DNA from: a virus
Virus record (IMG/VR): IMGVR_UViG_3300025141_000210
Location: 1 to 43,271 of that record
Length of the DNA stretch: 43,271 nt
Strand: one strand, 5' to 3'
The position numbers and the translations under genes were made by a program. Of this stretch, positions 26,381 to 33,850 are shown one piece after another. A model generated the notes under the pieces. The model was not told the DNA's origin, searched no databases, and was given only the letters and a program-made list of their open reading frames with translations. The first letter of the stretch is position 1. Each line of letters starts with the position of its first letter.

Positions 26381-27200
26381 TAAGAAGCGTAACTCTGGCT
26401 TGCTTTATGAGTTTCTGGTAAGAAGCATCTCAAGAGCAATGGTTGAGAACAATCGTGATAGAGAGGGTATTGCTAGACATCTTGTCCAGAAATACTTTAG
26501 AAAAGGAACTGAGGTTCACAGAGAATTTCGTTTAATTAACGCACTGGTAAATGTTCCCGTGGGTAACGAAGCCTTAGCACACACAGTTCTTCACGAGGCT
26601 CGAGCAGCAGCTCACAAGTTCGACGCAGAAAAACTAAATAAAGAAAAGAATGCTCTGATCAGAGAGATTAATCATAAGCTTGGATCAAACACTGTTTACA
26701 GTGAGGCCATTCCAAACTATAGAGACTATGCAACTGCTGGAACAGTTCTGGGATACTGGAGGGATGAGACAGATCTCGATATCTCCACAGTAATCTCTTA
26801 CGAGTCCCAGCTTATTGAGCAGCTCTCAAGGGAAAAAGCTGAATCTTCCCTAGAAGAAGAATATAACTCTGAGATCGACGGCTTAGTCGTCAAAGTTATG
26901 TCTGAGAAGCTAAACAAGAAATACGGGTCAAAAATTACAACTGACCAGATTTCTCTAATTAAGTCTTATATTTTTTCTGATAATTCAAATGAAACAAGAG
27001 AGTTGGCAGAAAACATTAAAACGAAAACACTGGAATGCCTTGTAGAATACTCAAAGTCTCAAGAAGGAAGTATTCTTACCAAGACAAGTGAAGTTATGTC
27101 CCTTGTTGAGGGTCAAGAAGTTGACAATCTAAATGATGAGACTCTTACTAGATTCTTGCAAATGACACAAGTGGTTGAAGAACTTGGAGGATCCAAATGA
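26367..27200 (+). CDS. Unknown head-module protein between portal and protease
   Basis: 277 residues, largely helical and charged. The N-terminus KKRNSGLLYEFLVRSISRAM and REFRLINALVN look like amphipathic helices. A second helical half contains LSREKAESSLEEEYNSEID and the C-terminal LQMTQVVEELG. It starts inside the portal gene and ends overlapping the protease ATG (ATGA), so it is co-translated with both. In T4 this slot holds the prohead core proteins gp67 and gp68, but I see no convincing similarity to either. A prohead core or head-assembly factor is a positional inference. Confidence 0.5.
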   Translation: MARHNKKRNSGLLYEFLVRSISRAMVENNRDREGIARHLVQKYFRKGTEVHREFRLINALVNVPVGNEALAHTVLHEARAAAHKFDAEKLNKEKNALIREINHKLGSNTVYSEAIPNYRDYATAGTVLGYWRDETDLDISTVISYESQLIEQLSREKAESSLEEEYNSEIDGLVVKVMSEKLNKKYGSKITTDQISLIKSYIFSDNSNETRELAENIKTKTLECLVEYSKSQEGSILTKTSEVMSLVEGQEVDNLNDETLTRFLQMTQVVEELGGSK

Positions 27201-27811
27201 AACTTTTAACTGAGTATATTAACTTTGATTATTCTAGAGACCAGATTAAGGAATCCATCGAAAAAAATGATGGAAAGCTTATAATGTCAGGAATTCTTCA
27301 AAAATCAGAAACTGTAAATCAAAATGGTCGAGTCTATCCCGAAGATGTACTGGATAGAGAGGTCAGAAATTACCAGATGCTGATAAATGAGGGAAGAGCT
27401 CTCGGTGAGCTTGATCACCCAGACACATCTGTTGTTGAATTAAAGAATGTCTCACATGTTGTGAGATCAGCTCACATGGATGACGGAGTCGTCTATGGAA
27501 CAATCGAAGTTCTTAATACGCCTAATGGAAAGATCTTGCAAAGCTTAGTTGAGAGCGGTATTAAGATAGGAATCTCTTCCCGAGGCGTGGGTTCCACCAA
27601 AAACTCAGGCGCGCACGTGATGGTCCAGCCAGATTTTCAATTAATTTGCTGGGATATCGTTTCTGAGCCGTCAACCCCCGGTGCCTTCGTTATGAAGGAA
27701 GGTAGAGACCTAACCGCTGCTGAGATTGAACAAGTAAACCAGTATCTTGGAAAAGATGTTAGAGTTGATAGAATCTTTAATGATATATTACAATGGAAGA
27801 ACGAGGAGTAA
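27197..27811 (+). CDS. Prohead core protease (T4 gp21-like serine protease)
   Basis: 204 residues, matching T4 gp21 in size (212). It has the herpesvirus-assemblin-like fold of phage prohead proteases. Visible features are SETVNQNGRVYP (37-48), GELDHPD with probable catalytic H74, GIKIGISSRGVG with catalytic Ser at 127 or 128, and WDIVSEPSTPGAF (152-164), the conserved block containing the acidic residue. It would cleave scaffold, capsid N-terminus and itself, preferring sites ending in Glu with Leu/Ile two residues earlier, and then be ejected. Position just upstream of scaffold and capsid genes agrees. Confidence 0.9.
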   Translation: MKLLTEYINFDYSRDQIKESIEKNDGKLIMSGILQKSETVNQNGRVYPEDVLDREVRNYQMLINEGRALGELDHPDTSVVELKNVSHVVRSAHMDDGVVYGTIEVLNTPNGKILQSLVESGIKIGISSRGVGSTKNSGAHVMVQPDFQLICWDIVSEPSTPGAFVMKEGRDLTAAEIEQVNQYLGKDVRVDRIFNDILQWKNEE

Positions 27812-27814
27812 GAA

Positions 27815-28255
27815 ATGACATTAAATAATCCGTTTATGGGACCTGGTGACGTACCTTCATATCAAATGTCTGCGATACCTTTTCTCACTTCGTCCGCTGC
27901 AACAGAAGTTCCGCTATCTGGAACTCCAATCAAAGTTACTTTTCCAAACGTAACAAGATTTGTTGTAGTTTCACCCTTGACTGCTAATCCTCTTCGAGTA
28001 GGTGTTACCGCAAAAGGTGTACTAGGAGAAGGCGCCTCAGTATCTGGTTCTGTGCATGAGTCAACTCCAGATCATGCAAATTACTTTGTTGTGACCGCAG
28101 AAACGACTCGATTAGAGATACGAACTAAAGAGCTGTTCTTTATGTCACACGCCGGCGGCACAAACGGCTTTACTCTCCTTGCAGGTATTACTCCAATCAA
28201 GTCCTCTATGTTCCCTACTCTAACAGGTTCTGCTGGCTATATAGGTGTAGGATAA
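27815..28255 (+). CDS. Small beta-rich protein of the head module
   Basis: 146 residues, mostly beta and Gly/Thr/Val-rich: TPIKVTFPNVTRFVVVSP, NPLRVGVTAKG and TTRLEIRTKELFFMSH. This looks like a single beta-sandwich, the type used for capsid decoration or vertex proteins. No specific family is recognised. The ribosome site GAGGAG is strong, implying good expression, and the gene lies 3 bp after the protease stop. A decoration or minor capsid protein is a reasonable hypothesis; the alternative is a connector component. Confidence 0.5.
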   Translation: MTLNNPFMGPGDVPSYQMSAIPFLTSSAATEVPLSGTPIKVTFPNVTRFVVVSPLTANPLRVGVTAKGVLGEGASVSGSVHESTPDHANYFVVTAETTRLEIRTKELFFMSHAGGTNGFTLLAGITPIKSSMFPTLTGSAGYIGVG

Positions 28256-28256
28256 A

Positions 28257-28682
28257 ATGGCCAAGCTGACAAAAAAAGCTTTAAAAAATCTTGTTAAAGA
28301 GTGTCTTATCGAGATCCTCGCTGAAGGCTTATCTTCTGAGTCTTTGAACGAGAGAGTTACTTCTCGAAAAAAGAAACCTTCTCCAGAAAGAGAGTTTCTT
28401 TCTAAGAAAAGATCACTAGGAAATGTTTCTTTTAATGAAACAGCAGATAAACATGCTAAGAATATGACGTCAGATCCTGTTATGCAATCAATATTTGCTG
28501 ATACTGCTAAAACTACTTTACAGGAACAGCTCAAAGCCGGAAAAATGCCTTCCGCACCCCCAGGATCAGATCGAGCAGCTCAAATAGTAAGCCAAGCAAA
28601 ACCTGAGGATCTCTTTGAAGGATCTTCTAACTGGGCGACAATGGCATTTTCTGAATCCACACCAAAACCAGTAGGCGATTGA
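28257..28682 (+). CDS. Small charged head-module protein with amphipathic N-terminus
   Basis: 141 residues. The N-terminus KLTKKALKNLVKECLIEILA is an amphipathic helix of the 'LTK..LK.LVKE.L' type that recurs at the start of many large-phage proteins. The rest is basic then polar (VTSRKKKPSPEREFLSKKRS, PSAPPGSDRAAQIVSQAK) and likely disordered. The ATG follows the previous stop by one base. It may be a core or internal head protein processed by the protease, but no motif proves this. Confidence 0.45.
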   Translation: MAKLTKKALKNLVKECLIEILAEGLSSESLNERVTSRKKKPSPEREFLSKKRSLGNVSFNETADKHAKNMTSDPVMQSIFADTAKTTLQEQLKAGKMPSAPPGSDRAAQIVSQAKPEDLFEGSSNWATMAFSESTPKPVGD

Positions 28683-28692
28683 TTAATTGTTT

Positions 28693-28711
28693 GAATACTT
28701 GATATGTATTC
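28693..28711 (+). other. Inverted repeat before the 28739 gene
   Basis: GAATAC-TTGATAT-GTATTC forms a 6-bp stem with a 7-nt loop in the 56-bp gap after the 28257 gene. Flanking TTGT and ACAA can extend the pairing. No T-run follows, so it is not an obvious terminator; it may be an RNA processing or regulatory hairpin. Confidence 0.35.
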
Positions 28712-28738
28712 GTAGACAACTGCACAAGGAGAGCAGAA

Positions 28739-29227
28739 ATGGCTGAAGTACCCATGGGCAATATTATTGAAGTGAAATTGCCTGACACGCCAGGACTTGC
28801 TGGTAATAGAAATACTGCCACGCTTCAAAAAGCGTTCAGCAACTCACCAATATATAAAGGCCCGCCCTACGCCGGATCTGATCATGCTGTAAGAAAAGAT
28901 TTTGAAAACCTAGTCCTTAACGGCGAAGTTTCAAACGGCTTCGGATTCTCTTCGTATAATAGAGACTTCAAAGGCGCCCCCAATATCCCTGATGTGAAAA
29001 AAGACAATGATGATAAAGCTATAGCATCACCTTACGCTCCAAACATTGCATCTCCCAATGAAGACGGAATTCAAGAAGAAATAGTGAATCCTGTCAAAGG
29101 CGCAGGCAGCCCATTTCAAGGAAATGCTCTAGAGAACCCTGCAACCTCGTCTGAGAAAATAGGCCGCCTTACCTTGGGTTCATTCGGTCTAGGCACTAGT
29201 GATCCACAGGGTAATTCTGGTAGTTAA
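28739..29227 (+). CDS. Small polar protein of the head module, unknown
   Basis: 162 residues, rich in Asn, Gly, Pro and Ser, and probably largely unstructured: NNIS-like turns such as SNGFGFSSYNRDFKGAPNIP and PVKGAGSPFQGNALENPATS. A short N-terminal region (NIIEVKLPDTPG) may be ordered. AAGGAG precedes the ATG. It is followed one base after its stop by the next gene. No family is recognised. Position between protease and scaffold suggests a head-assembly or minor capsid component. Confidence 0.45.
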   Translation: MAEVPMGNIIEVKLPDTPGLAGNRNTATLQKAFSNSPIYKGPPYAGSDHAVRKDFENLVLNGEVSNGFGFSSYNRDFKGAPNIPDVKKDNDDKAIASPYAPNIASPNEDGIQEEIVNPVKGAGSPFQGNALENPATSSEKIGRLTLGSFGLGTSDPQGNSGS

Positions 29228-29228
29228 A

Positions 29229-29801
29229 ATGAAACTTAAAGAGTACGTCAATGGAATACGCCCTGATTCCCGCGGCGGCTCCGGGTACGGAAATACCCAA
29301 AAAGATCTGTCAGGATATGGCAGTCCATACACCAAAAATTCTTATTTCCCCTATGGCGATCCCGTAGAAGAAGTAGAAGATCAAGACGCCATTCACAACT
29401 CCGCTACTGCAAAGAAATTTAACGCAAAGTTAAATAGAAATTATGTTAGTAATAACCCAGCAGCTCGTTCCACTGCAGACAGGGGAGCATATGTTAACGG
29501 CTCAACCAGACTCGACCTATACGAGACAAAGTTTTCCCTTAAGAATATAGATGAGCTATTATTGCTCCATGAATCAACAGGCGGGATCTCCCAGCTCTAT
29601 GCCATGGGCAATGGCGCAGGAATTTTTAAGGTCCACACTGGTAAGACTATTGGAATGAATATTGGCAGCTCTCATAATGTGTTAGCTGTAAAAACAAAAA
29701 AAAGAATTTATAGTCTAAAGGATGTCCTTCTGGGAAGCCTAAATGACGAGGAAGAAAATGAAGAATTACAGAGACAAAAAGAAATTCAACAGCAGGCGTA
29801 G
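29229..29801 (+). CDS. Unknown head-module protein
   Basis: 190 residues from ATG 29229, one base after the upstream stop. A longer in-frame start at 29199 would run 30 bp into the previous gene without a ribosome site. The first ~90 residues are Gly/Tyr/Asn-rich and disordered (GGSGYGNTQKDLSGYGSPY). From about 95 onward it is ordered: LYETKFSLKNIDELLLLHES, GIFKVHTGKTIGMNIGSSHN and KKRIYSLKDVLLGSL. Its 3' end contains the start of the bS21-like gene. No family is recognised. Confidence 0.45.
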   Translation: MKLKEYVNGIRPDSRGGSGYGNTQKDLSGYGSPYTKNSYFPYGDPVEEVEDQDAIHNSATAKKFNAKLNRNYVSNNPAARSTADRGAYVNGSTRLDLYETKFSLKNIDELLLLHESTGGISQLYAMGNGAGIFKVHTGKTIGMNIGSSHNVLAVKTKKRIYSLKDVLLGSLNDEEENEELQRQKEIQQQA

Positions 29802-30018
29802 AGAAGAGCCTGTAAGCTCTGGAACATGCTTGACGGTTCATCTCCGTGATGGAGAGACAGCAGAAAGCTTAGCAGTAAGATTTAAAAGAATGTATAAAAG
29901 AACAGGTCTTCAAGATGAAGTTCGAAATGCCTATCTTGGGTATCATAAAACAAAGTCAGAGAAGAAAAGAGAGAAGCACGTACGTGCTGTAAAAAGATTA
30001 AAGAGAGATCAACGATAA
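29758..30018 (+). CDS. Ribosomal protein bS21-like
   Basis: 86 residues from ATG 29758 (GAGGA spaced 5 nt); an in-frame ATG at 29743 is possible. After ~20 basic residues it reads LTVHLRDGETAESLAVRFKR, MYKRTGLQDEVRNAYLGYHK, TKSEKKREKHVRAVKRLKR. This follows the bS21 pattern seen in Escherichia coli S21: a V.V...E....AL.RFKR strand and helix, G..EVR, Y.K....R..K...AVKR. bS21 is the last small-subunit protein and sits near the anti-Shine-Dalgarno end of 16S rRNA. Phage-encoded bS21 is known in some large and marine phages. It overlaps the upstream gene by 44 bp, in the head operon. The alternative is a basic prohead core protein that mimics it. Confidence 0.7.
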   Translation: MKNYRDKKKFNSRRREEPVSSGTCLTVHLRDGETAESLAVRFKRMYKRTGLQDEVRNAYLGYHKTKSEKKREKHVRAVKRLKRDQR

Positions 30019-30078
30019 TATATTTTTGGGTTTTTTTTTATTTCCGCAAATATTTAACAGTGTAGATGGGTGATTATT

Positions 30079-31686
30079 ATGTCGAATAGCCTTTTTAAAG
30101 ACGCGCTCGCAGACGCAAAGAAACTTCGTGAAGTAGCGGAGCAAAATGCTAAGAATTCGATTATCGAATCCATAGCTCCGAAAATTCGTGAAATGATCGA
30201 AAAACAGATCCTGGGAGATTTCTCTGATCTGTCTAGCGAAGAAGATATCTTTGAGTCTGATGAGAATAACCAAGAACTAGAGCTTACAGCTGAAGCAGCC
30301 CAAGAGCTCCAGAAGATGTTAGGCGATGCTCCTTCCTCTGAAGAAGTTGAATTAGCAGCACGAAGGCTAGAGGAAACAGTTGCTGAAATAGCGCTTTCTT
30401 TAGCAAAAGGTGTAAACGAAGAGGTTCTTACTTCTTTTGCTAATTCTATTGAGTCACTGGAAGAGACTAAGTTGGTCATTTCTGAAGATGCCAGAGAAGA
30501 TGAATATCAATCTCGCTACTCTGAGTCTTGGAATAAGGTCGATGAATGCAAAGCTCAAATCGAAGGTGCACATAAAGCAACTGTTCAGGTTGAAGCCCTT
30601 CAAGAAGTATTTGAAGAGATTGTTGGAAAAGATGCAGCGGAGCTTCAAGAATCTGATCTTAACAATTATATTACGCTTGTTGGAATCGCCGATACAGCTT
30701 CCAAGACATTAAAAGAAAGTTTAACCAATTTTGAGGCATGTGTTATGCTTCAAGAGACATTTACCAATTTATTAGAGACAGTTAATAATAACAATGAGGA
30801 GCTTAAAGCCATGAAGAGATCTCTACGTGACCTTCTTTCTGAAGAAAAGATAACCATCGAGTTAGATCTCGGTGAAGATGTTGAAGTTGATGCCAGCCAG
30901 GTAGTCGCTTCCGTCGTCGATGAAGACGAACTTGAACTCGAAGGCGAACCAGCCGATGAAGACGAAGCCGATGAAGGCGAAGTCGAAGGCGGCGAGGTTG
31001 AAGTCGAAGAGGAAGAGGAAGAGGAAGTCGAAGCTGAAGGCGAACTCGAAGAAGAGGTCGTTCTAGAAGTAGACGAAAATGACCTTGAAGAAGCATTAGC
31101 AGAAATGGTCAGCGAAATGGCTGAAGGAACAGAGGAAACTGAAGATCTTACAGAAGACGCTGAAGTTGAACTTACAGACGACACAGTCATTGAGATCTCT
31201 GAGTCCATGCTCCGCGATGAACTCGCAAAACTCCGTACTCTTAACGAGGAAGAGGAAGTCGAGGAAGAAACATTAAATGAAACCGAAGAAGCCCAAGAGA
31301 TGGTCGCCGAAGAGCAAAATGACCAACTCAACGAAAAATTAGAAGCATACCAAGGGGCGATCGAAGAGCTGAAGGGCCAGCTCGGAGAAGTGAACCTCTT
31401 TAACGCAAAACTACTCTACACTAATAAGCTGCTGATGAATAGCGATTTGACACAGGCACAACGCGCACGTGCCATCGAATCACTCGACGAAGCAAGAAGC
31501 TTGAGAGAAGTGAAGCTGCTTTTTAAGACTCTATCTGAGTCTTTCAACAAGCGTAGCAAGGAATCAGTTAATGAATCCAAGCGCGTTGTTGGAACTGCAA
31601 GTCGTGCAACACGTCCGGCAGGTGCTTCCCTGAATGAATCATCTGAATCCAACCGCTGGGCACTTTTGGCAGGAATCAACAAGTAG
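30079..31686 (+). CDS. Prohead scaffold/core protein (T4 gp22-like)
   Basis: 535 residues, about twice T4 gp22 (269). The C-terminus is diagnostic: LGEVNLFNAKLLYTNKLLMN, then LTQAQRARAIESLDEA and REVKLLFKTLSESF, the conserved gp22 core. The N-terminus (SLFKDALADAKKLREVAEQN) is helical. The middle (~280-345) is extremely Glu/Asp-rich and followed by more acidic helix, consistent with a core that is cut up by the protease and expelled. ATG 30079 is chosen; GTG 30070 is in frame but less likely. It sits immediately before the capsid gene, as in T4. Confidence 0.85.
   Translation: MSNSLFKDALADAKKLREVAEQNAKNSIIESIAPKIREMIEKQILGDFSDLSSEEDIFESDENNQELELTAEAAQELQKMLGDAPSSEEVELAARRLEETVAEIALSLAKGVNEEVLTSFANSIESLEETKLVISEDAREDEYQSRYSESWNKVDECKAQIEGAHKATVQVEALQEVFEEIVGKDAAELQESDLNNYITLVGIADTASKTLKESLTNFEACVMLQETFTNLLETVNNNNEELKAMKRSLRDLLSEEKITIELDLGEDVEVDASQVVASVVDEDELELEGEPADEDEADEGEVEGGEVEVEEEEEEEVEAEGELEEEVVLEVDENDLEEALAEMVSEMAEGTEETEDLTEDAEVELTDDTVIEISESMLRDELAKLRTLNEEEEVEEETLNETEEAQEMVAEEQNDQLNEKLEAYQGAIEELKGQLGEVNLFNAKLLYTNKLLMNSDLTQAQRARAIESLDEARSLREVKLLFKTLSESFNKRSKESVNESKRVVGTASRATRPAGASLNESSESNRWALLAGINK
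30916..31059 (+). repeat. Low-complexity GAA/GAC repeat tract in scaffold gene
   Basis: The coding strand is a run of degenerate GATGAAGACGAA / GTCGAAGGCGAA units. The clearest tandem pair is GCCGATGAAGACGAA (30952-30966) and GCCGATGAAGGCGAA (30967-30981). It encodes the poly-acidic segment of the scaffold and probably expanded by slippage. The complementary strand shows a spurious Ser-rich open frame for the same reason. Confidence 0.7.
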
Positions 31687-31742
31687 TTTATTTCTTTTAA
31701 ACAAATTTTAACACATAACATAAATCTTTAAGGAGATTTAAA

Positions 31743-33641
31743 ATGAATAAGTTTTCTCTCGAGTCTTTGACTGAGGGGATCCGCTCTCGTCATCTGGGTG
31801 AAGAAAATGCCCGCCTGACAGAGAAGTGGGGTCGCACAGGTCTTCTGCGTGGTCTTGATGGTACATCCCGTGAAAATATGGGACGTCTCCTCGAGAACCA
31901 AGCTGCAGAATTACTTCGTGAGCAGTCCTCCGTCTCTACAGGTGGTGGTTCTCTCGCATCTTCTGGCGATCTCCGCGGTTTCTCTAACATCGCATTCCCA
32001 ATCGTCCGCCGCGTTTTCGGTGGTCTGGTTGCTAACGAGCTGGTTTCTATCCAGCCAATGAGCCTTCCTTCTGGTCTGCTCTTCTATCTTGATTACACCT
32101 ACGGTTCCAACGTCGGTGGTGATGCATCCCTGACTACAGGTGACGCAGGTACCCTCAACCAGGAAACATATAGTCGTGGTCAATCTATCTACAACAACCC
32201 AGCAGGCAAGGGCATTCGCTCTGGTTCACTGGCAGTAGGTGGTATGTATGATCTCGCAGGTTCAACCTACTCCAAGGTTCACAGTTCCTCTTTGATCCAC
32301 TCACTCGTTGCTTCCGGTGCATTCGCCGGCGGCAGTACTTTGACCGCAGGCGCAAATTGCTTTGCAACTGGAACTGATGGCCGCATGCTCGGTTTCGATC
32401 CTCAAGTTACTACTAACATCGAAGATCAAGCCAGCGCATTTGGTGTCTTAGGTGCAGCCGGCAAATGGCAGCTGCTGTTTGTCGCACTTAGCGATCTTGC
32501 TGATACAGTTGATCTTTCTAATGCGAAAGACATCTCTTTGTTCTCAAATCAAGACTCCAACATGGCTGTCCTGAGTGATTCATGGCAGGGTGGACAAAAT
32601 GTTGTCAACCTTCGTCGTTTGAACCAGCTTGGTACATTCGCTGGTGGGCAATTCACAGCAAACGCTTTGGTTACACGATCCACATCTGACGCAGTTCTTC
32701 TCGCAGTTGTTTCTGGTACGCACGTTGGCGTTGGCGATCTAGCTAACCTTACAGCATCCTTCGCAATTGCTGATTCTCTGAATGTTGGTGACAGTGGTTC
32801 TACCCTCACCATTCCTTCCTTCGAATCTGATTTCGGTGCAACTCCTTCCCCAGTCATTCCTGAGATTGACATCAAGGTTGAGTCCATCGCAGTTACCGCA
32901 GCAACACGCAAGCTGCGCGCTCGCTGGTCTCCAGAGCTTGCACAGGATCTTAATGCTTACCACAGCCTTGACGCTGAGGTTGAGTTGACCCAGATCCTTT
33001 CTGAGCAAGTTGCTCTTGAGATCGATCGTGAGATTCTTAATGACCTTCTTACAGAAGCTAACGGCGCCAACCTTTACTGGTCCCGCGCTCCTGGTAAGTT
33101 CGTTAACAAGGAAACAGGTGGCGAAGTCCTCATGGGCAGCGCTCTTTCCGCAGGACCTCGCTTTACTGGTACAGTTCGCGAATGGTACGAGACACTGACT
33201 GAGACAATCATCGATGTCGCAAATACCATTCACCGTAAGACACTTCGTGGATCTGCAAACTTTGTCGTTACATCCCCTGACGTCTGCACAATGCTTGAGG
33301 CATCTGTCCTCTACCGTGCAAACTACAGCTTGGACGGCGAAGGTCAGGTCAGCTCCCCATTCACATTGGGCGCTGAGAAGGTCGGTACGTTGAGCAACCG
33401 TTTCACAGTCTACAAAGACCCCTACTTCCCACGCAACAAGATTCTTGTTGGTTACAAGGGCGGTAGCTACCTTGAGACTGGTTACGTCTATGCTCCTTAC
33501 GTGCCACTGATCGTCACACCTACCATTTTCGCACCAGAAGACTTCACACCTCGCAAGGGCGTGATGACTCGCTACGGTAAGAAGATGGTTCGTTCTGACT
33601 TCTACGGTACTGTAACGGTTATGGATCTTAACGTAATCTAA
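31743..33641 (+). CDS. Major capsid protein (T4 gp23-like)
   Basis: 632 residues; T4 gp23 is 521. The N-terminal ~60 residues are a charged propeptide (SLTEGIRSRHLGEENARLTE) with candidate gp21-type cleavage sites after E51 (LLE) or E60 (LRE). The HK97-like body is seen in GFSNIAFPIVRRVFGGLVAN, LVSIQPMSLPSGLLFYLDYT, the E-loop region and the end: YVYAPYVPLIVTP, FTPRKGVMTRYGKKMVRSDF. A middle insertion (~170-360) of Ser/Thr/Ala-rich sequence may be a surface domain. AAGGAGAT gives a very strong ribosome site. Codons are strikingly biased to CGT/CGC, AAC, TTC and GGT, fitting extreme expression. A hairpin terminator follows. Confidence 0.94.
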   Translation: MNKFSLESLTEGIRSRHLGEENARLTEKWGRTGLLRGLDGTSRENMGRLLENQAAELLREQSSVSTGGGSLASSGDLRGFSNIAFPIVRRVFGGLVANELVSIQPMSLPSGLLFYLDYTYGSNVGGDASLTTGDAGTLNQETYSRGQSIYNNPAGKGIRSGSLAVGGMYDLAGSTYSKVHSSSLIHSLVASGAFAGGSTLTAGANCFATGTDGRMLGFDPQVTTNIEDQASAFGVLGAAGKWQLLFVALSDLADTVDLSNAKDISLFSNQDSNMAVLSDSWQGGQNVVNLRRLNQLGTFAGGQFTANALVTRSTSDAVLLAVVSGTHVGVGDLANLTASFAIADSLNVGDSGSTLTIPSFESDFGATPSPVIPEIDIKVESIAVTAATRKLRARWSPELAQDLNAYHSLDAEVELTQILSEQVALEIDREILNDLLTEANGANLYWSRAPGKFVNKETGGEVLMGSALSAGPRFTGTVREWYETLTETIIDVANTIHRKTLRGSANFVVTSPDVCTMLEASVLYRANYSLDGEGQVSSPFTLGAEKVGTLSNRFTVYKDPYFPRNKILVGYKGGSYLETGYVYAPYVPLIVTPTIFAPEDFTPRKGVMTRYGKKMVRSDFYGTVTVMDLNVI

Positions 33642-33676
33642 GCGATTATAAAGATCTAGACGGTTTACAACCTAGG

Positions 33677-33703
33677 GAAAGGGGCTCCTTGTGGGCCCCT
33701 TTC
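33677..33703 (+). terminator. Terminator-like hairpin after capsid gene
   Basis: GAAAGGGGCTC and GGGCCCCTTTC form an 11-bp stem with one G-T wobble and a 5-nt loop, 36 bp after the capsid stop. It is followed by TTGTCTTT, a weak T-run. It would end or attenuate the head transcript after the most highly expressed gene, or protect its 3' end. Confidence 0.75.
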
Positions 33704-33746
33704 TTGTCTTTGCTTGAAGAGTATCATTTTTTAAAACTGGAAAGTG

Positions 33747-33769
33747 CTTGAAGGGAAAATAACTTCAAG
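33747..33769 (+). other. Inverted repeat in the capsid-neck gap
   Basis: CTTGAAG (33747-33753) and CTTCAAG (33763-33769) are inverted about a 9-nt spacer within the 209-bp gap between the capsid and neck genes. A further GTATC...GATAC pair lies at about 33792-33812. The gap holds no gene; it is a likely site for a promoter or RNA processing, but no clear -10/-35 pair is visible. Confidence 0.35.
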
Positions 33770-33850
33770 TAGTAATCAAAGTTACAGTAAGGTATCTTCT
33801 TTTCGTTGATACTTAGTTATGTCCATTTGGGCACTTAAGGAGAGATGCAC

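Noticed and set aside
30750-31331. 193-residue Ser-rich open frame on the minus strand
   Set aside because: It is the complement of the Glu/Asp codon repeats in the scaffold gene (GAA reads as TTC/TCT/CTT on the other strand). It has no ribosome site and no protein-like composition.
32739-33233. 164-residue minus-strand open frame inside the capsid gene
   Set aside because: It is an antisense shadow of the most strongly codon-biased gene in the window; the composition is explained by the capsid coding strand.
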